NCBI GenBank assembly: GCA_002633005.1
Contig: NMRA01000106.1
Coordinates: forward strand, 626,696-690,695
DNA from: Phoronis australis
Lineage: Eukaryota; Phoronida; Phoronidae
DNA length: 64,000 nucleotides
Direction of reading: 5' to 3'
Part shown: positions 10,875 through 25,100 of the stretch, in pieces
How positions within the stretch are numbered: position 1 is the stretch's first letter
How the letters are laid out: each line of letters begins with the position of its first letter
Notes under the pieces: generated by a model
The model's database searches: none
Told to the model about the DNA's origin: nothing
The model's input: the letters and a program-made list of their open reading frames with translations, nothing else
Made by a program: the position numbers and the translations under genes

Positions 10875-11995
10875 CCCGTAGCCGGGGGGGGGGGGTTCGG
10901 GGGGTTCGAGCATAGCATGGATAAAGTGCAAGCGTTTTCAAATTTCGAATTGAAAGTGATCGTCAAATATCTTGTTCATGAAGTGTCCATTTTGATTGTG
11001 GATTGGTGGATTGACATGCATGCGTGTACATATTTACTGTTTTTGAGTCTTTTTTGGCGTCCACCCCTCTATCAACCAAACCGCTTTCAGGGTAATTGTG
11101 AAAATTGGCATGTGTGTTTTTACTATGAAGTGGACAGGTGACGATGATTTTCTGATGACTTCGACTACTGTGGCGCCTCCTAGTGGCAGTTTCGTTTTTT
11201 TTCCCCAATGGCTGTATCTCCTAAACTGTTCGCAGGATCTTTACTAAATTTAACAAGTCTGTTTATGTGATGTTGACAACGGACGACGATGATTTTCGAA
11301 TGCATCTGACTACTGGTGTGCCCCCTGCTGGCAATTTTAGTTTTACGTCAGTACTTCAGTATCTTCAAAGGTCTCAACGGATTTTCATAAAATTTTGAAT
11401 ATGGGCATCTATTGGTGAGATGACGCTATCCTCCCATTTTCCGATGGAATCAAGGTATTTTGCGCCACCTAGTGGCCATTTTTGCTGTTTTCGAGTCTGT
11501 TTATTGGCGTCTATCCCGCTATCAACCAAATCATTCTGCGGATAATTTTGAAAATTGGTGTATATGTTTTCCGTGTGAAGAGGACGGTTGAAGATGACAA
11601 CTTTGACTACTGTGGCGCCTCCTAGTGGTAGTTTTGTTTTATTTTGTTTTGCGCCCATAGCTGTATCTCCTGAACCCACTGTAGGATCTTTATTAGATTT
11701 AATTAGTAAGTGTATTTATATGAAGCTAAAAACAGACAATGACGACTTTCAGGCGGATCCAATGAGCAGTGTGCCTCCTAGTGGCAATTTCATGTTATTC
11801 TGTTTTACGTTGTTTCTCTGAAGTTTCGTGACGGATTTCTATGAAATTTGGTGTATTTCTTTCTATTAAAGAAACAATGTCTTGTTCCCGTTTTTGGATG
11901 GATTGTACGTTTATGCGCCATCTAGTGGCCATTTTTATGACACAAATAAACAACCCTAAAAGCACACCAATTGCAATGCATTCGTGAGCGCATTT
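10875..11995 (+). mobile_element. Helentron-like core array of about 150-bp units
   Basis: The motif 'gtggcgcctcctagtggcag' or a variant recurs at about 11171, 11311, 11461, 11611, 11771 and 11914, so the unit is about 150 bp. Units 1 and 4, 2 and 5, and 3 and 6 are the closest pairs, giving a higher-order period of about 440-460 bp. Each unit also carries 'gctgtatctcctaaac..aggatctttactaaattt'. The array starts beside two G-runs (about 10884-10906). The same core occurs inverted at 63180-63480. Small open frames inside it are by-products of the repeat. Confidence 0.6.
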
Positions 11996-12964
11996 TTCAA
12001 GTTTTGAGTGATGTCTGATCAGTTTATGTAATGAAATTTGAACATATTTCATGAGGAACATGGAAGAACGATCAATTTCAACCTTCACTAAGTTGCTCGT
12101 CACGGCGGGATAGTTTCAGCCGTCAAAGCAGCATGTCTGTGAGGAGAACTTCAAGCAGTTTATTACAATCAATTTCAGTAAAAACCATGAGCGCTGACGT
12201 TGTTCTGGAAGAACCGATACCTTGAAGTTTGTGAACTAAGTTGGTTTTCGGGCAACAGAATACAAATTGTAGCGCCTTGAAGAAAATATTAGAATCAAAG
12301 AGCTCTTTGCATTTCGCACTTTTTTCAGTGTTTCAGTGGCAAGAATATTCTTGTTTAAAACGAATCAGTAGACATTTTGAAGCAGCGCAGTTTTTCAAAA
12401 TACACAAAATTCAGAAAAGTTCAATTTTAAGCTTGAATAAATATCAAACTATAAACCTGCCTCACATCAAAAAAACAACTTTTGATTAACTAGATCACTT
12501 GTCATTATTGGTGTTATATTGTTTTCTAGTCAAATTAGAGGTCATTTTTGGGCGTAAGAAGCACTCTGATAGTTCGTAATTGCTCGTTAGCTTTTTTTAA
12601 ATGTCAGTTCCTTGCAAACTCAAAAATCACTTGCAATCTGAGTGCGGAGCAAGTTTAGACTAATATCATAGAGTGAGTGATCTCATTTGAAAGATTCGTT
12701 TTTGACAGCGTATGAGTTTATACGTGCCATTTTCTCTTATACAAACGAGTTTTGCACCAAAAGCGGGTGCTAGGGAGTAAAACAGATACCTAAGATGTTG
12801 TGCAACTTTGACGTGCATCAAGGATAGTAATGTAGAAATCTAGGCTCCACGAACACAATATCTAGTAGAAATGAATAAACAAGGAAACTGACCAATCAGC
12901 AGACACTTTTTATTTTTTTCATTGCAAAACTAAAATATTAAACGTTATAAATTAAAGTATAAAT
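11996..12964. other. Intergenic region, nothing recognised
   Basis: AT-rich. An 82-codon open frame at 12241-12489 has low-complexity composition and no recognisable motif. Confidence 0.5.
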
Positions 12965-13403
12965 AAGTGAAATACCACTACAACTCTCATCGAACTCGTA
13001 CGTAAGTTTCGAAGGAAAATCGAAAAGCAAACTTTTACCTAAGAGGAACACAATATTCACACCTGAAGAGATAGGGAGTATTATAACGGACATTCAAGCC
13101 TTGGGCAGCATTAATACAACAAAACACTCAACATTGCGAGGTAATTGCAGCTACAGAGAGTATGTAAGCCAAAGCAAAGAAACGTCCATACCTTTAACCC
13201 AGTGGTTCAGCAAAATTGATTTATACAATAGAAAGATGTTTCTATCTAGATACAAAATTTGTGAGATGCATTTAGAAGATGCCTTGACAGCAAACATCTG
13301 CCAATATTTCTGCCAAGTACTAACTGCATTAGGTGTTAGAATTACTGAAACAACTGAAATATCCATAAAAGAATCAAAACTATGTACTAACATAAATAAC
13401 TAA
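12965..13403 (+). CDS. Unrecognised open frame of about 145 codons
   Basis: Stop-free from about 12965 to the TAA at 13401-13403 in sequence with many A/T, where such a length is uncommon. There is no ATG at its start, so it could be an exon or a fragment. The translation is rich in Ile/Lys/Thr and has a well-mixed middle (Q-W-F-S-K-I-D-L-Y-N-R-K-M-F-L, then K-I-C-E-M-H-L-E-D-A-L). I recognise no domain. It may be an old transposon exon or a chance frame. Confidence 0.25.
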
Positions 13404-15618
13404 AACTGAAACATTGGAAACTATTCATAATGGCGATGAGAAACACTTGCAACATAATTATACACACAAAGATAATCAGCCAATCAAATTAATGCCTTCA
13501 AGAAACTGAGAATCAAGACCAGTTATAACTTGGATGGCAAAATCAATTTCACCATATTCCTATAGAAACTTAAGCCAAAAACCAATGAGATTATTAGCAC
13601 ACAGAATTTTCAGTACTCAACTGACGTCATTGCATATTGCACAATCTTCTACATACTATCATAAATAAATATGCAAATTTCACCTAATAAACAAACAAAA
13701 TTACATATTTCTAAGTAATCTCCAAGGTCTACTAACAAGCTCAAAAGGCAGGATTTTCAATAAAACTACACCTTGGATGGATTAAAGCAAATGGATTGAC
13801 AAAAACAAAAATATGACTAGTGTAAACATTGGCGTACAATATATTTACAACAACCACGTGAAAAATGACTCTGACAAAAGTAGCATTGTACACAGACTAC
13901 AGGAAGCACTGACAGATACCAATTTTAGCAACCAGCTCTAAGCAACCCGCTCTAAGCAACGGGCTCTTAGCGACTGGTTTTAAGCAACTGGTCCCTAGAA
14001 ACAGACCAGTTGCAACTGAAATCACATGCCACAGCAATGGTCTACAGAGAACCACCAAATCACATTAAGAGCCAAAAGCAAACATGTTTAAGCAGTTAAT
14101 GAGAAACTATGGTAATTTTTTGCATATTTTGCATGAAAATAACTGCTGTAATTGTCATTTTTCTATTTTCCAAAAGGTGGATTACCTTGCTGTGAACAAT
14201 GGAAACTTTGATGTTTTATGACCCCTAGACTGTTCATTTATGACCCCTAGACTGTTCATTTATGACCCCCTAGACTGTTCATTTATGACCCCTAGACTGT
14301 TCAATCCATGCCAATAATGGACTACAATTTTCTTAATTTTGATTTTTGTTGAGAAATTTCATAAGTAATATAACACTAGTCAGCCATATTGTATGCAAAA
14401 TAGGCGAAGAATTGCAGTAAGCATGGTACTGCATATTGAAAGATGTTTTAGCCTCCAGCAAAGTTGGGAAATCCTGAGACAGGGGGGATGGGCGATTACC
14501 CAACCAGTGGGCGCTTAAACCAAAAATTGGCAAAAGTCGGGGGTGAACAAATACCCAGGCCCATAAGGATAAGACTAAAAACATATTGATGGTGCAGAGC
14601 AGAGCAGACACCTTGAGTCACAAAGTGCACATTAAATGCAGAGAGAATTAACCATCATGTAATGAGGTAGATAACCACACCAGTTACGTCAGTAGAAACT
14701 ACAGCTCATCAACATTGGCTCATCAAGGCCACAACAGTGATAACCACATTCTATTCAGCATGCCACTGAAAGGGCAATCTGCCTCATCCTTAATTGACTA
14801 AATATATCTCAACCCAGCAATCTTAAGTGTATTATTAAGTAATTGTACATTGTAGATGGACAGAAGATAGAAATCAACTTGGTAAAGTTCCTTCACAGAA
14901 TATCACACTATGCTGTAACTGTGAAACATTCTTTTGACAAAATAAATTTATATTTGAATTGAATTTTCACAAAATTTGTATTGTACAATACAGCGGTCAT
15001 CAATCAACACCTGAAAAATTCTGAGAGTTTTTAGTAATACAGTGAGCTTTTTAAAAATTTAAGAAATTTTCTATTTATTCTGTTCTTTTTGCAAACACCT
15101 GAAGAAACATTACCGTACTCCATTCGTGCTCGCCCAGTGACAGTAAAACCTCGGAATCTTGCCTTTTTCAACAAAATTTCACACAACATTGCAATCAGAT
15201 ACATTAGATATAACATCAATTTGACAAAGAGAAAACTAGACATCTTTCACATTGCTATACTGTTCCAACTTAACTTTACACTTAGATTTAACATGACATC
15301 GAGTAGCAGCGTACCTACGAGCAGCACATTACTTTGTACACATACTGTCTCAGACAACTCACATTCTTGCTCACCATATTTATCACAACCCGTTGCTTAG
15401 CCACATAAATCCCAAAGTTCTTCAAAATCTACTGTCTTACCTCAATCAGGTCACTTCACCCCTCTTTTTAAACCAGCCCACAAAACTGACATAGTATAAG
15501 CAAGGCGCTTTACATCAGTGTAACACAAAAGTGTTTCAAACGCATCCTTATGTATCACCTTGCTTTTCCACCACTGTATCAGTCTCGTTAGTAGGTGGAT
15601 ACCTTTACAAAAATTGTC
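13404..15618. other. 3' flank of the large minus-strand gene
   Basis: Contains short degenerate repeats ('agcaac..gctcta', 13925-14005), a 22-bp minisatellite (14215-14302) and, on the minus strand, a possible poly(A) signal AATAAA at 15078-15073, about 540 bp past the stop codon. No further gene recognised. Confidence 0.5.
14215..14302. repeat. 22-bp minisatellite, four copies
   Basis: The unit TTTATGACCCCTAGACTGTT plus CA is repeated four times almost perfectly (one extra C in copy 3). It follows a diverged copy of the interspersed repeat also seen at 18143-18290 and 51816-51955. Confidence 0.85.
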
Positions 15619-16102
15619 TCAAGTGCATGACTTGGACATTGGGTGATCATCCGGTATCTCAATTTCGCTCGTCGATGTCATGAATCCCATTGCACCTGTC
15701 TCACTACAAGGTGATTGGCTGCGTTGTTTCAACGATCTCTCATTATCATTATCATCGACCTCAACCAAGTGTGAGCCTGACTTCCTCTTGGCTTTCTTAT
15801 CGCTCAAATGCGACCACGACCGCCTCATAACTGACGACTTATTTGTTGGCGACTTCGGCGAACGATCCCAGTCGGAGCCGGATGGTGATTGGCTGAAGGG
15901 AGAACGCACACGCCGGACAACAGTGGGAGAGCCGGGACTGCCAGGGGGCGAACGACTGACTTGACGGCGGAAGGACTCGGGCACCTCAGGCTCAAACTGC
16001 AGCTTATACTGCAGTTCCTCATTATCCATGGATAATCGCTTGTTGGCTTTACTTTCTCTGTCATACTTCCTCAGTAGCATCTGATGTTTTTCTGACAGTT
16101 GT
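15619..16102 (-). CDS. MTUS1-like: Exon P: end of the coiled coil, Ser/Pro tail, stop
   Basis: Acceptor ttttgcag|ACAACTG, phase 2 to stop. Contains E-S-K-A-N-K-R-L-S-M-D-N-E-E-L-Q-Y-K-L, the strongest MTUS1/2 signature in the window (vertebrates have N-K-R-L-S-M-E-N-E-E-L). The tail has repeated S-P-P-G-S-P-G-S-P and R-S-P-like sites, longer than I recall for vertebrate MTUS1, and stops at TGA 15621-15619. Confidence 0.9.
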
Positions 16103-19100
16103 CTGCAAAACAGGAATCAATTCGTATGAAACTGATGCAGTGGTAAAAATTAACAAAGAAAATGAAAAGGTGAGAGGCTTTTTCGTGTACTAAAATATTA
16201 AATAACATATGTTTATTTTTGTAATTTCTTTAATAGTAATATAGAAAAAATTACACCAATTTTATCCAACAGGACTGAGCTACTTTGTCTGAGGAGAATG
16301 TTAAAGCTAACAGTGCGATAGTCACAAAACATACAGAGAATGCAGACAGCATTTCTAACTAATGTCTGGACCACTTAAAGCACTTTGCTGAACTAATTTT
16401 CAGTTAAAACTGGGGAAAATGGTTGCAAAAATTCAATAATCTTTCCCTCGACATTCCTTCTATGACTACATTTTGACAACTAAAATCCACATCAAGTTAC
16501 TGAAGTGAAAAGCACTTGACTATCTTCTCATTCAACACCTACTTCTCATAATCTCCCCTGATATCCAATATGGCTTCCAGATTCTCAATCTTCTGTTGCT
16601 GGCTGGTTATTTTATCTCTGGCAAATGGCAACTCTTCAAGCTTCAAGCAGAAAAAACAAATATCCAACTTTAACATGTATCAAAATTTGAACATAGTGGC
16701 AGCTAAAGTTTCCTCTACCTAAGTTCACAGCATCTCTCTTTGTAAAAACAACATTAGTAACTGTGCTAGGATGTGAACCATGCCTAAATTATTTCAATTT
16801 CATTTTTCTCTTATGGAAACATTCATTAAAAAATCTGACATATTTTGTTAGAAAATTTGCCGAAAATAAATTTCTTTGTTCAGACATTATATTAAATTCC
16901 AAATTCAAGAAGCTTTACTGTAGTTTCGATTGATCTGTTAATAAACTTTGTACAATAACGCCATGTAGAAAACAAAAGCTGAATCTCACTCACCTGTCTC
17001 GCCTGTTCCGAGTTCTCTCGCCTAAGTTCTCGTATCTCCTCATTTCTCATGTCGAGGACCAGCTTCAGACTGTCAATCTCCTGGGGCAGGTCCTTGTAGG
17101 GACGCAGCGCCACCTGCACCTTGTGGTCAGTATCACGTTCTAACGCCTCCTGGTAGTACTTGGCCCGGGCGCGCAGATCATCACACTCCATACGCAAAGA
17201 GTCTAGTTTGTGCTAGAATGTTTAAAGAGAGATACTATTATCAAAATATTAAATAATAACTGAAAATCCTGTTAATTGAAATAAATCAAGTGGGCATGAC
17301 ACAGGCTTACAAACTGAAATTTATTTATTAAAATCAACAGTAAAAACAATTTTTTAAATCAGTTTTTAAAAGCGTTTCTCAAATGATTTCTTTGTGAGCT
17401 TGCAAATCTTTCAATAAAAGGCTGTGATGACAATTTGATTAAGAAGTTAATATTGAAATGTTCGAATGAGCAAGAGCGATTAGCTATTAAAATTAATCTT
17501 AGTTGGCAGTCTAACAATTTTTGGCTATGTATTATTACAGAAAATGATGAAATAACCTAAATTTAAGACAGTGGTAACTAGCAAACTGAGTTTACAAGTG
17601 AATGAAATACCCCTAACAATGGTGACAATCCTCTAATTTAAAGGCAATGTGCAGCACCATCATCTCAAATGGCAAATTTAGAGATTTTTCACGCAAAATT
17701 TAGTGTTACACTATGGGCCGAGCATGTTCCATATAACTATTATCTTGGATACTCTCTCAGCTGCAAACTATATATTTCTGGTTTCAAGTCAGACATTTTT
17801 TGACTTCAACATGTCGCTGAATTAGACTTTGCATGCCAAAAGCTCGTTTTCAAACTGAAAGTCATACAGAAGTGATGAAGTAACTTACAGACAGAGACAC
17901 TTTAATCTCTTCAAATCTCATCGTAATCTCCATCAGCTTCTCACTGTGCTGTTGCTGAATATCTAGAAATGAAAACACAACTCATGTTATGTTGGTCAGC
18001 ACACATCATATAAACATGGCTGCTGCTACAGTTAAGAGCTTGTATTAATCACTGAAACTTCACGTGAAACTTCACGTGAAACTTCACTGACATAAAGATT
18101 ACACATATTATTAAATAATTGCATTTGAATGTATAATATATTACAAAAATAATTTCCAAAACTATTATTTTCCCATTTTCCAAATGCTGATTACTTTGCT
18201 ACAAACTGTGGAAACTTTACCAAATGTTGTTTTGTGATACCTCCAAAGTACAAACCAGGCTAGAAACAGACTGAAGTTTTCTTAATCTTCACGTGCATGA
18301 AGAAAATTGTCAAAATATGTAATGCGTGCTGAATACTGTATGAGTTCAACGCAAAAATCGCACAGTTTTACATGATACGCAGCCAACACATAACGCCCAA
18401 GACAAAAAAAGAAACATCAAGAATCCACATCCCTTGCACATGATGAATTAGATCAATTAGTGCAAGTCAGTTAGATCCACTGGGAATTTCTCCATCAATA
18501 ATCAGTAGGAACAGCTAGTCGTTCAGCAGTTTCCAAGCGCCAGTAACTGCTCATGGCAAATTTGGGGATGTTTTCGTGACAAAATCCATTTTAGAGCCAA
18601 ACAATGCATTTTTGTGATTATTGATGGGTAATTTTAAGAATATGATTTTCAGCGTTTCAACTTTGTGAGAAGTAATTACATGCAGGATGAGCTAATGGGA
18701 TTCATTACAGAAATGTAATTGATTGATTGACAGGAAAAAATCTTGAAGTAATTAACTTTGCCCAGAGCTATAAAGCAGCAATATCCAATGTTTTTTAACT
18801 TGTGTATTAATTTCCATTCACTAAAATTGAGGCCATTCACTTTATCAATTAAATAAATTATGCTTAAAATACTCAGCTGCTTGCCACTGTAGGTTCTAGT
18901 CCTACTAGCAGAGTATCAACCAAAATGAGGTTGTAACTTTGAATCCCTCACCAGGTTGATCTCTCAAAAAGCACAAATTGTAAAAGATAATGTCACTTTA
19001 AATTCATCAATATCAGAATTGAATAGGCTGTACACCGACAACCTCAAGGTAGGGCTTTTCAGTTCCAAAAGGGATCTTTATTTAATATCATCACAAACCG

Positions 19101-22100
19101 AAGATGGTAGATCATACATCTCAGAGTTGACAAAATTACACCAACACAAAAATTCAGGTTTGCGCCCAGAGCACTCCGGAGGGGGGGGGGCTCAACCACA
19201 TTGCTGCAGTTGAGGAACTTAAAATGCCCCTTGTGTTTGTCTATTGCCAGACCACTCTTGGGTGATTCCTGAACCTGAGTACGCATTGCCATTGTGTCCC
19301 ATTCACATTCCTCCAAAAATAATCACTTCAGTTCTGAATTAATGAAACACTGAACACAGTAACAGTTTGAGCACGTCATAACAAAATCCTGCAATCTGCC
19401 TTGACGTAAACAAAACCCAACAGAATAAGATCACCCTCTGTGTACGACGCACCTTCGACCATTCGCGAATTTTCTTTTTGTATCCTGGCCAGTTCTTCTT
19501 CATGTTTTTTCTTTAACTCATCAACTTTAGCCTGACATTCCGTCTGTGCTTCAGCAATCTAAAATAATTGGAAATTTCACATTATCTGAGTATCTACTGG
19601 TTATTGTACCCTTTTGAAGGAATTGTTGATGGAAAGCCTGATAAAATTTAATATCTTCCTTAGTTAAAAATCATTTTATGTCAGGAGTCAATGCCAAATA
19701 ACCAAGATCACGAGTGATATAACAACAAAAATGATGATAAAATACGATATTCTCATGCACACAAGGTGAAAATAACAATTATACTACATTGGCTTGCCTA
19801 AACGCCAAGGAAATTAAACCAAGAAGCATAGCGCCACCTCTTAAAAGTGAAATTATTTACGATTCTGGGTTGGGTGTTTACAGCGTCTGTTTGAGTTAAT
19901 GCTTATGTGCAGCCGTTCTAACAGTTGTCAATCCCCACCCTTGTCCGATGGAAGCTACAGCATATAACTTGAAAATGATAAAGCAAAAGAAAATTGATGA
20001 GAATTTATCGTACACGTGAAAGAAGACTACATAACGGCTTCTACTTCTCAATCTAAGTTGAAATCTCTATTAGAAACCTCAGCGTCCTATACAATGTTCA
20101 ATACGGTGAACTTAGTGATGCAATACTCACATGTCGTTCATGGTAGTTCTTCAACGTAGTCACTTCATGTGAGTGTTGGTCAATCACTCGTTGTACCTCC
20201 GTCTCCTTCTCTTCGCCCAGTCGCACTTCCAGCTGTTCCACATTCTGACGATGGTCATCTGCCAACGTGTCAACATACTTCCTATGACTCACGTGTAGTT
20301 CTTCTACTTCCGCTCCCAGCTGTTGTCGCTCCTTTTTGGCAATGTCTGAAAACAAAATTAGGGTTTTAGGATACGACTAATCGACTCTGGCACCATGTAT
20401 GCACATAGTAAATATCCTAAAAACGTCATGCATGGTCACATCATGTGACCTACGTCAGTGGACTAGAGCATCTGTACAGACTGCAAAAAGTCCTGGGTTC
20501 GAGACCCAGTCAGAACAGAAATCTTTGCAATTACTAGGTCACATGATGTGACCATGTGGGGTACATGCTCCATGCATACAGTTTGTGACGTAAGCAGGAT
20601 ACAGAAGCCTTAATATAGAACATGATTTGGCAGATATTTTGGGAAATTTTTCAACAAAGATGTGTACAAGGAAGAAACATTTACTTCGGTTTTAACACCT
20701 TTTGCTCAACACTTGTCAAAAATGTAAGGATTTTTAGACATGCGATAATCATCCGGAAATATAAAGGTGACAATTTTAGCAATTGTTTATGTTTGAATTA
20801 AATGAAAATCTAAAGCAATTCAAATTCAAAGTTGACTCAAGGATTGCAGTTAGTTCTTGGAGGTGCATAAAATGTCTTTTTATAGGAAAGAATAAAAATT
20901 GCAATGCACAAATTAATCAGTTATGGCTCCATTTCTAGGTTATTCATGAAAATAATTTGACTTAGTCATTTACGTTTCTCTAATGTTTACTTAAAGCTAC
21001 AGTTGGCATAGTGACCAACAAGTCAAGCCACAGTTGACATAGTGACCAACAAGTAACAATTGCCAAATTCAAGCTACGTTAGACTCGATCACTTCAAAAT
21101 GACAAATCCTGCCTCAGTACCAACCATTAAACTGATCACTAAGTTTAGTGATGTTATTGACTAAAAGGGCATGTTTTGGAACTCATAGAGTTTAAAAACA
21201 TCTAAAATGAAGCAATTTTTAAAGAACAAACTTTGATTGCTTTCATTTTATTTTTGGTTCATTAACTATGATCTGACAACCACAACAGAATGAGTGAATT
21301 ACTTAAATCTCCAATTTCAAGATGCTACGGTATAATCTCAACAAATTCAGACAAAAAATAATTACCAAAAATGCCCTTACTTCATTTTTCAAGGACTTCT
21401 GACCTTGTTGTGAATACCCACAAATTTTCAAAACTTTGATGGTGGTTGTGGTACAAAACCTAAACATGGAAAATCATTTAATTTGGTACTACGTATCTTT
21501 ATTGGAAATGTGACGACAAAAAATTAACTCCTCCGCCATATTGTGTCCTAAATTGGTGAGATTTTAACGTAGGCAATCTTATGACTGCATAATGTTTCTT
21601 CTGCATCGGTATCAATCTTTCTTTTATGAATATTAGGCATCAAACTGGTTCTCAAAATGTGGGCACATTGTAACCGACTATTACCAGGATATTGACCTCA
21701 TGATTCAACATGCAGTGTACAACAGCTATATTATGGAGCGTAAATGTGACAACCATCAACCTTATCATCATATTTTCTTCAAATGTGCTGTCATCGAATG
21801 CCAGAGCAACTCACTCCTTCATGCACAAAATGGAAACCAATTGATTGAAAATGCTCTCAATTCTTGTAATAATATTTCTACTTACATTACTATTAACTGA
21901 TAGTCTAAACTTCGACCTTTTTCTCAATGAATTCCTCTTAAGTACTGTTAGTAAATTTTTATGCATCGCTAATAAATCTTGTTGCTTCTGATCTCCATAA
22001 CTGTATAATCCCTGTTTTTCTTTTTTTAAATATTTTTGTAAAAGCATATCTGACTATTAGAATACTTATATTAGATACTACTTTTTAATACATAGTTCTA

Positions 22101-25100
22101 TGTATATTACTTTCATCTATGTACTGTCTACAATCCAGATATAATGCTTCGCGATTTCTGGGTTTGTCATTATTTTGCTTGTTTGTTCTGTGTATTCTTC
22201 AATAAATATATATCACTGAAAAAAAATTTTTTTCATCCGTTCTATTTTGATTCACAAAAAAGAAATATAAATATTAATAGAATACTCAAGTGTGATGAAA
22301 ATGTACTATTAATGACCCATTTCAGACATAAGGACAACACCGTTGGTTAATATTTTATTTGGCCTAGGATCGCCAGTTCAAGTCCCATTTGGACAGGAAA
22401 TCTCATGGGGCTAATAAGACAGACTCATTAGTTAGACAGACTGTCAACAGATGTCATGGTGAAACCAGAAACTATTTTCTATAAAGACTTCACTTCCACA
22501 CAATTTCTTAGGCTGTATATTGACCACTTGGTGATTCTAATCCACCTGTTTAGCAATTTAAAATTCTGCTGACAACAAGACATTATCAACCTTAGCAAAG
22601 TTTGCAAATTTTGTAAGAAGCCTAATGACCAATCTGTTACCAAATAACATTCGTTAGTAATTAAAAGAAGAAGCATCTTAGGCGTCTTCAGCACATCAGA
22701 ATACATTAACATCAGCTGAATAAATATGCCACAGTCTGTTCTTCAAACCAAGCCTGATTATAACTTAACCCATTCCTCTGTTTCTCTCTAGAAAGGGAGC
22801 AATAGCACAGAGAACCCTGTTCTTCATTGTGGTTGTTGGCAACCAACTGGTGTTCTTCTGCCCCACTACAGATCTGCTTGCAATCAATTATGCACACAAT
22901 ACTTTACCAAGACAACAGACTCCCCTGAGAGTTATAGTTATCTGTTCTCAAAATAGGGGGGTGTCATCACTTCCATGGCCATACCTAATGAATAGTGTGG
23001 GTATGGTAACGGGTCGCGACCTGATACTGTACTGGAGAGTTGACTCCTCACAAATGGAATATTGTTAGGAATAAAATGACCACACTGTTGTAAAACTGTT
23101 GTAACTTGTTTGGTCATTTTCAAGAGATGGTCTCACAATAAGATAATCCTTTTTATTTGAAGCGAAGACTATGTCAATAAGAACGTCATTTTACTTTTAG
23201 TCAAATGATTTTATTTGTTAATAGAAATTACAAAATAATAATAGTTGGATTAGCAAAAAACTGAATTTGGATGGTGTGTGGTACTTACATGACTTTTTTC
23301 GCAAAAACTTATCACTCGAAAAATCATCTTTGAGGATCATTTTAGAGGGGTCCGAGATGTGAAAAACTAAGAACCAATGAAATGTGAAGACAACAAAAGA
23401 ATACACTTTAGTAAAAATGCCGTTTGGGTATAATAACACTAATAGCAATACCGTTTGGGTAACACTAATGAACTCACCTTGTGACAAGAATATGTTGCCT
23501 GACCTTGAAAACTTAAGTTTCCCAACAGAACTCATTTCTCCATCCTACCAGCAGGAACTAACATAGAGTCATTACATACTAATATCCCACTAAACCCACT
23601 TTTCATGCAGTATGCAGCCTTGTCGTTTCATCCCGGCACGTAGTCCATCCTCAGGTGAATTCCACCTTCTGCCATACAATTCTGCAGCTAGTTGACCAAG
23701 TTACCACAGTAGACCGGGATCCCAGAGCTTTTTTGGGCATGAAAAGGTAACCAATTTTCTTTGGTGCCACAGTGCTCTGTGGGTATCCTGATGCTTGGAA
23801 ATGGCCGTCTGGCAGGTTCGCTCTGGTGGGTGTGGTCAGGGGAGCCAAGAGAATTACACTCGAAAATTGAGCTAGATCAACTTTTCTGGTAACCACTTCA
23901 AACTGCCTTGGATACCTACTACGTAATCCACTGTATCAAAATTGGCCTCTGACAGACAATTTCAGTGGTGGGGAGTACCCGCCAGACGAACATATACAGG
24001 GTACAAAAATTGAGCTAGATCAATCCAAGAGGTAACCGCTTGAAACCAGTCGCAAAATTTTCACCATAAGCACAGGTATCACGAATGAACACTGCCAGAC
24101 AAATCTAGTGGTGGGTTACCCCCGCCAGACACGCCCAAATACCAGAATTGAGCTAGATCAATCCATCAGGTAACCGCTTGAAACCAATTGCACGATGTTC
24201 AGCATCACTNATGTAATGAATAGTGTCGGTATGGTAACGGGTCGCGACCTGATACTGTACTGGAGAGTTGACTCCTCACAAATGGAATATTGTTAAGAAT
24301 AAAATGACCATACTGTTGTAAAACTGTTGTAACTTGTTTGGTCATTTTCAAGAGATGGTCTCACAATAAGATAATCCTTTTTATTCGAAGCGAAGACTAT
24401 GTCAATAAGAACGTCATTTTACTTTTAGATGATTTTATTTGTTAATAGACACAAGAAATTGATTATAAAATAATAATAGTTGGATTAGCAAAAAACTGAA
24501 CTTGGATGGTGTGTGGTACTTGCATGACTTTTTTCGCAAAAACTTGTCCGTCGAAAAATCATCTTTGAGGATCATTTTAGAGGGGTCTGAGATGTGAAAA
24601 ACTAAGAAACAATGAAATGTGAAGACAACAAAAGAATACACTTTAGTAATGCCATTTGGGTAACACTAATAGCAATACCGTTTGGGTAACACTAATGAAC
24701 TCACCTTGTGACAAGAATATGTTGCCTGACCTTGAAAACTTAAGTTTCCCAACAGAACTCATTTCTCCATCCTACCAGCAGTAACTAACATAGAGTCATT
24801 ACATAATAATATCCCACTAAACCCACTTTGTTATGCAGTATGCAGCCTTGTCGTTTCATCCCGGCACGTAGTCCATCCTCAGGTGAATTCCACCTTCTGC
24901 CATACAATTCTGCAGCTAGTTGGCCAAGTTACCACAGGTACAGTCTATTCTAGATGCCTAACCAATCCACAGATACATACCCACATACCAATACATCTCC
25001 ATCTGATGCAGATATGTACAGGGTGGGTCAAAATGCAGCTGAACAATTAACTATACTGATTAGACCAGTAATACTGCTCTTAGCCATTTTTAGGTTTAGT

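Larger units (their letters stand above)
17963..19452 (-). other. Intron L-M
   Basis: Holds a 12-bp repeat containing CACGTG (18051-18090), an interspersed repeat (18143-18290) and a run of G near 19181-19190. No gene recognised. Confidence 0.7.

Noticed and set aside
22355-22440. Possible tRNA-like sequence (CAGTTCAAGTCCC)
   Set aside because: Only a weak B-box resemblance; no A box at the right distance and no stem.
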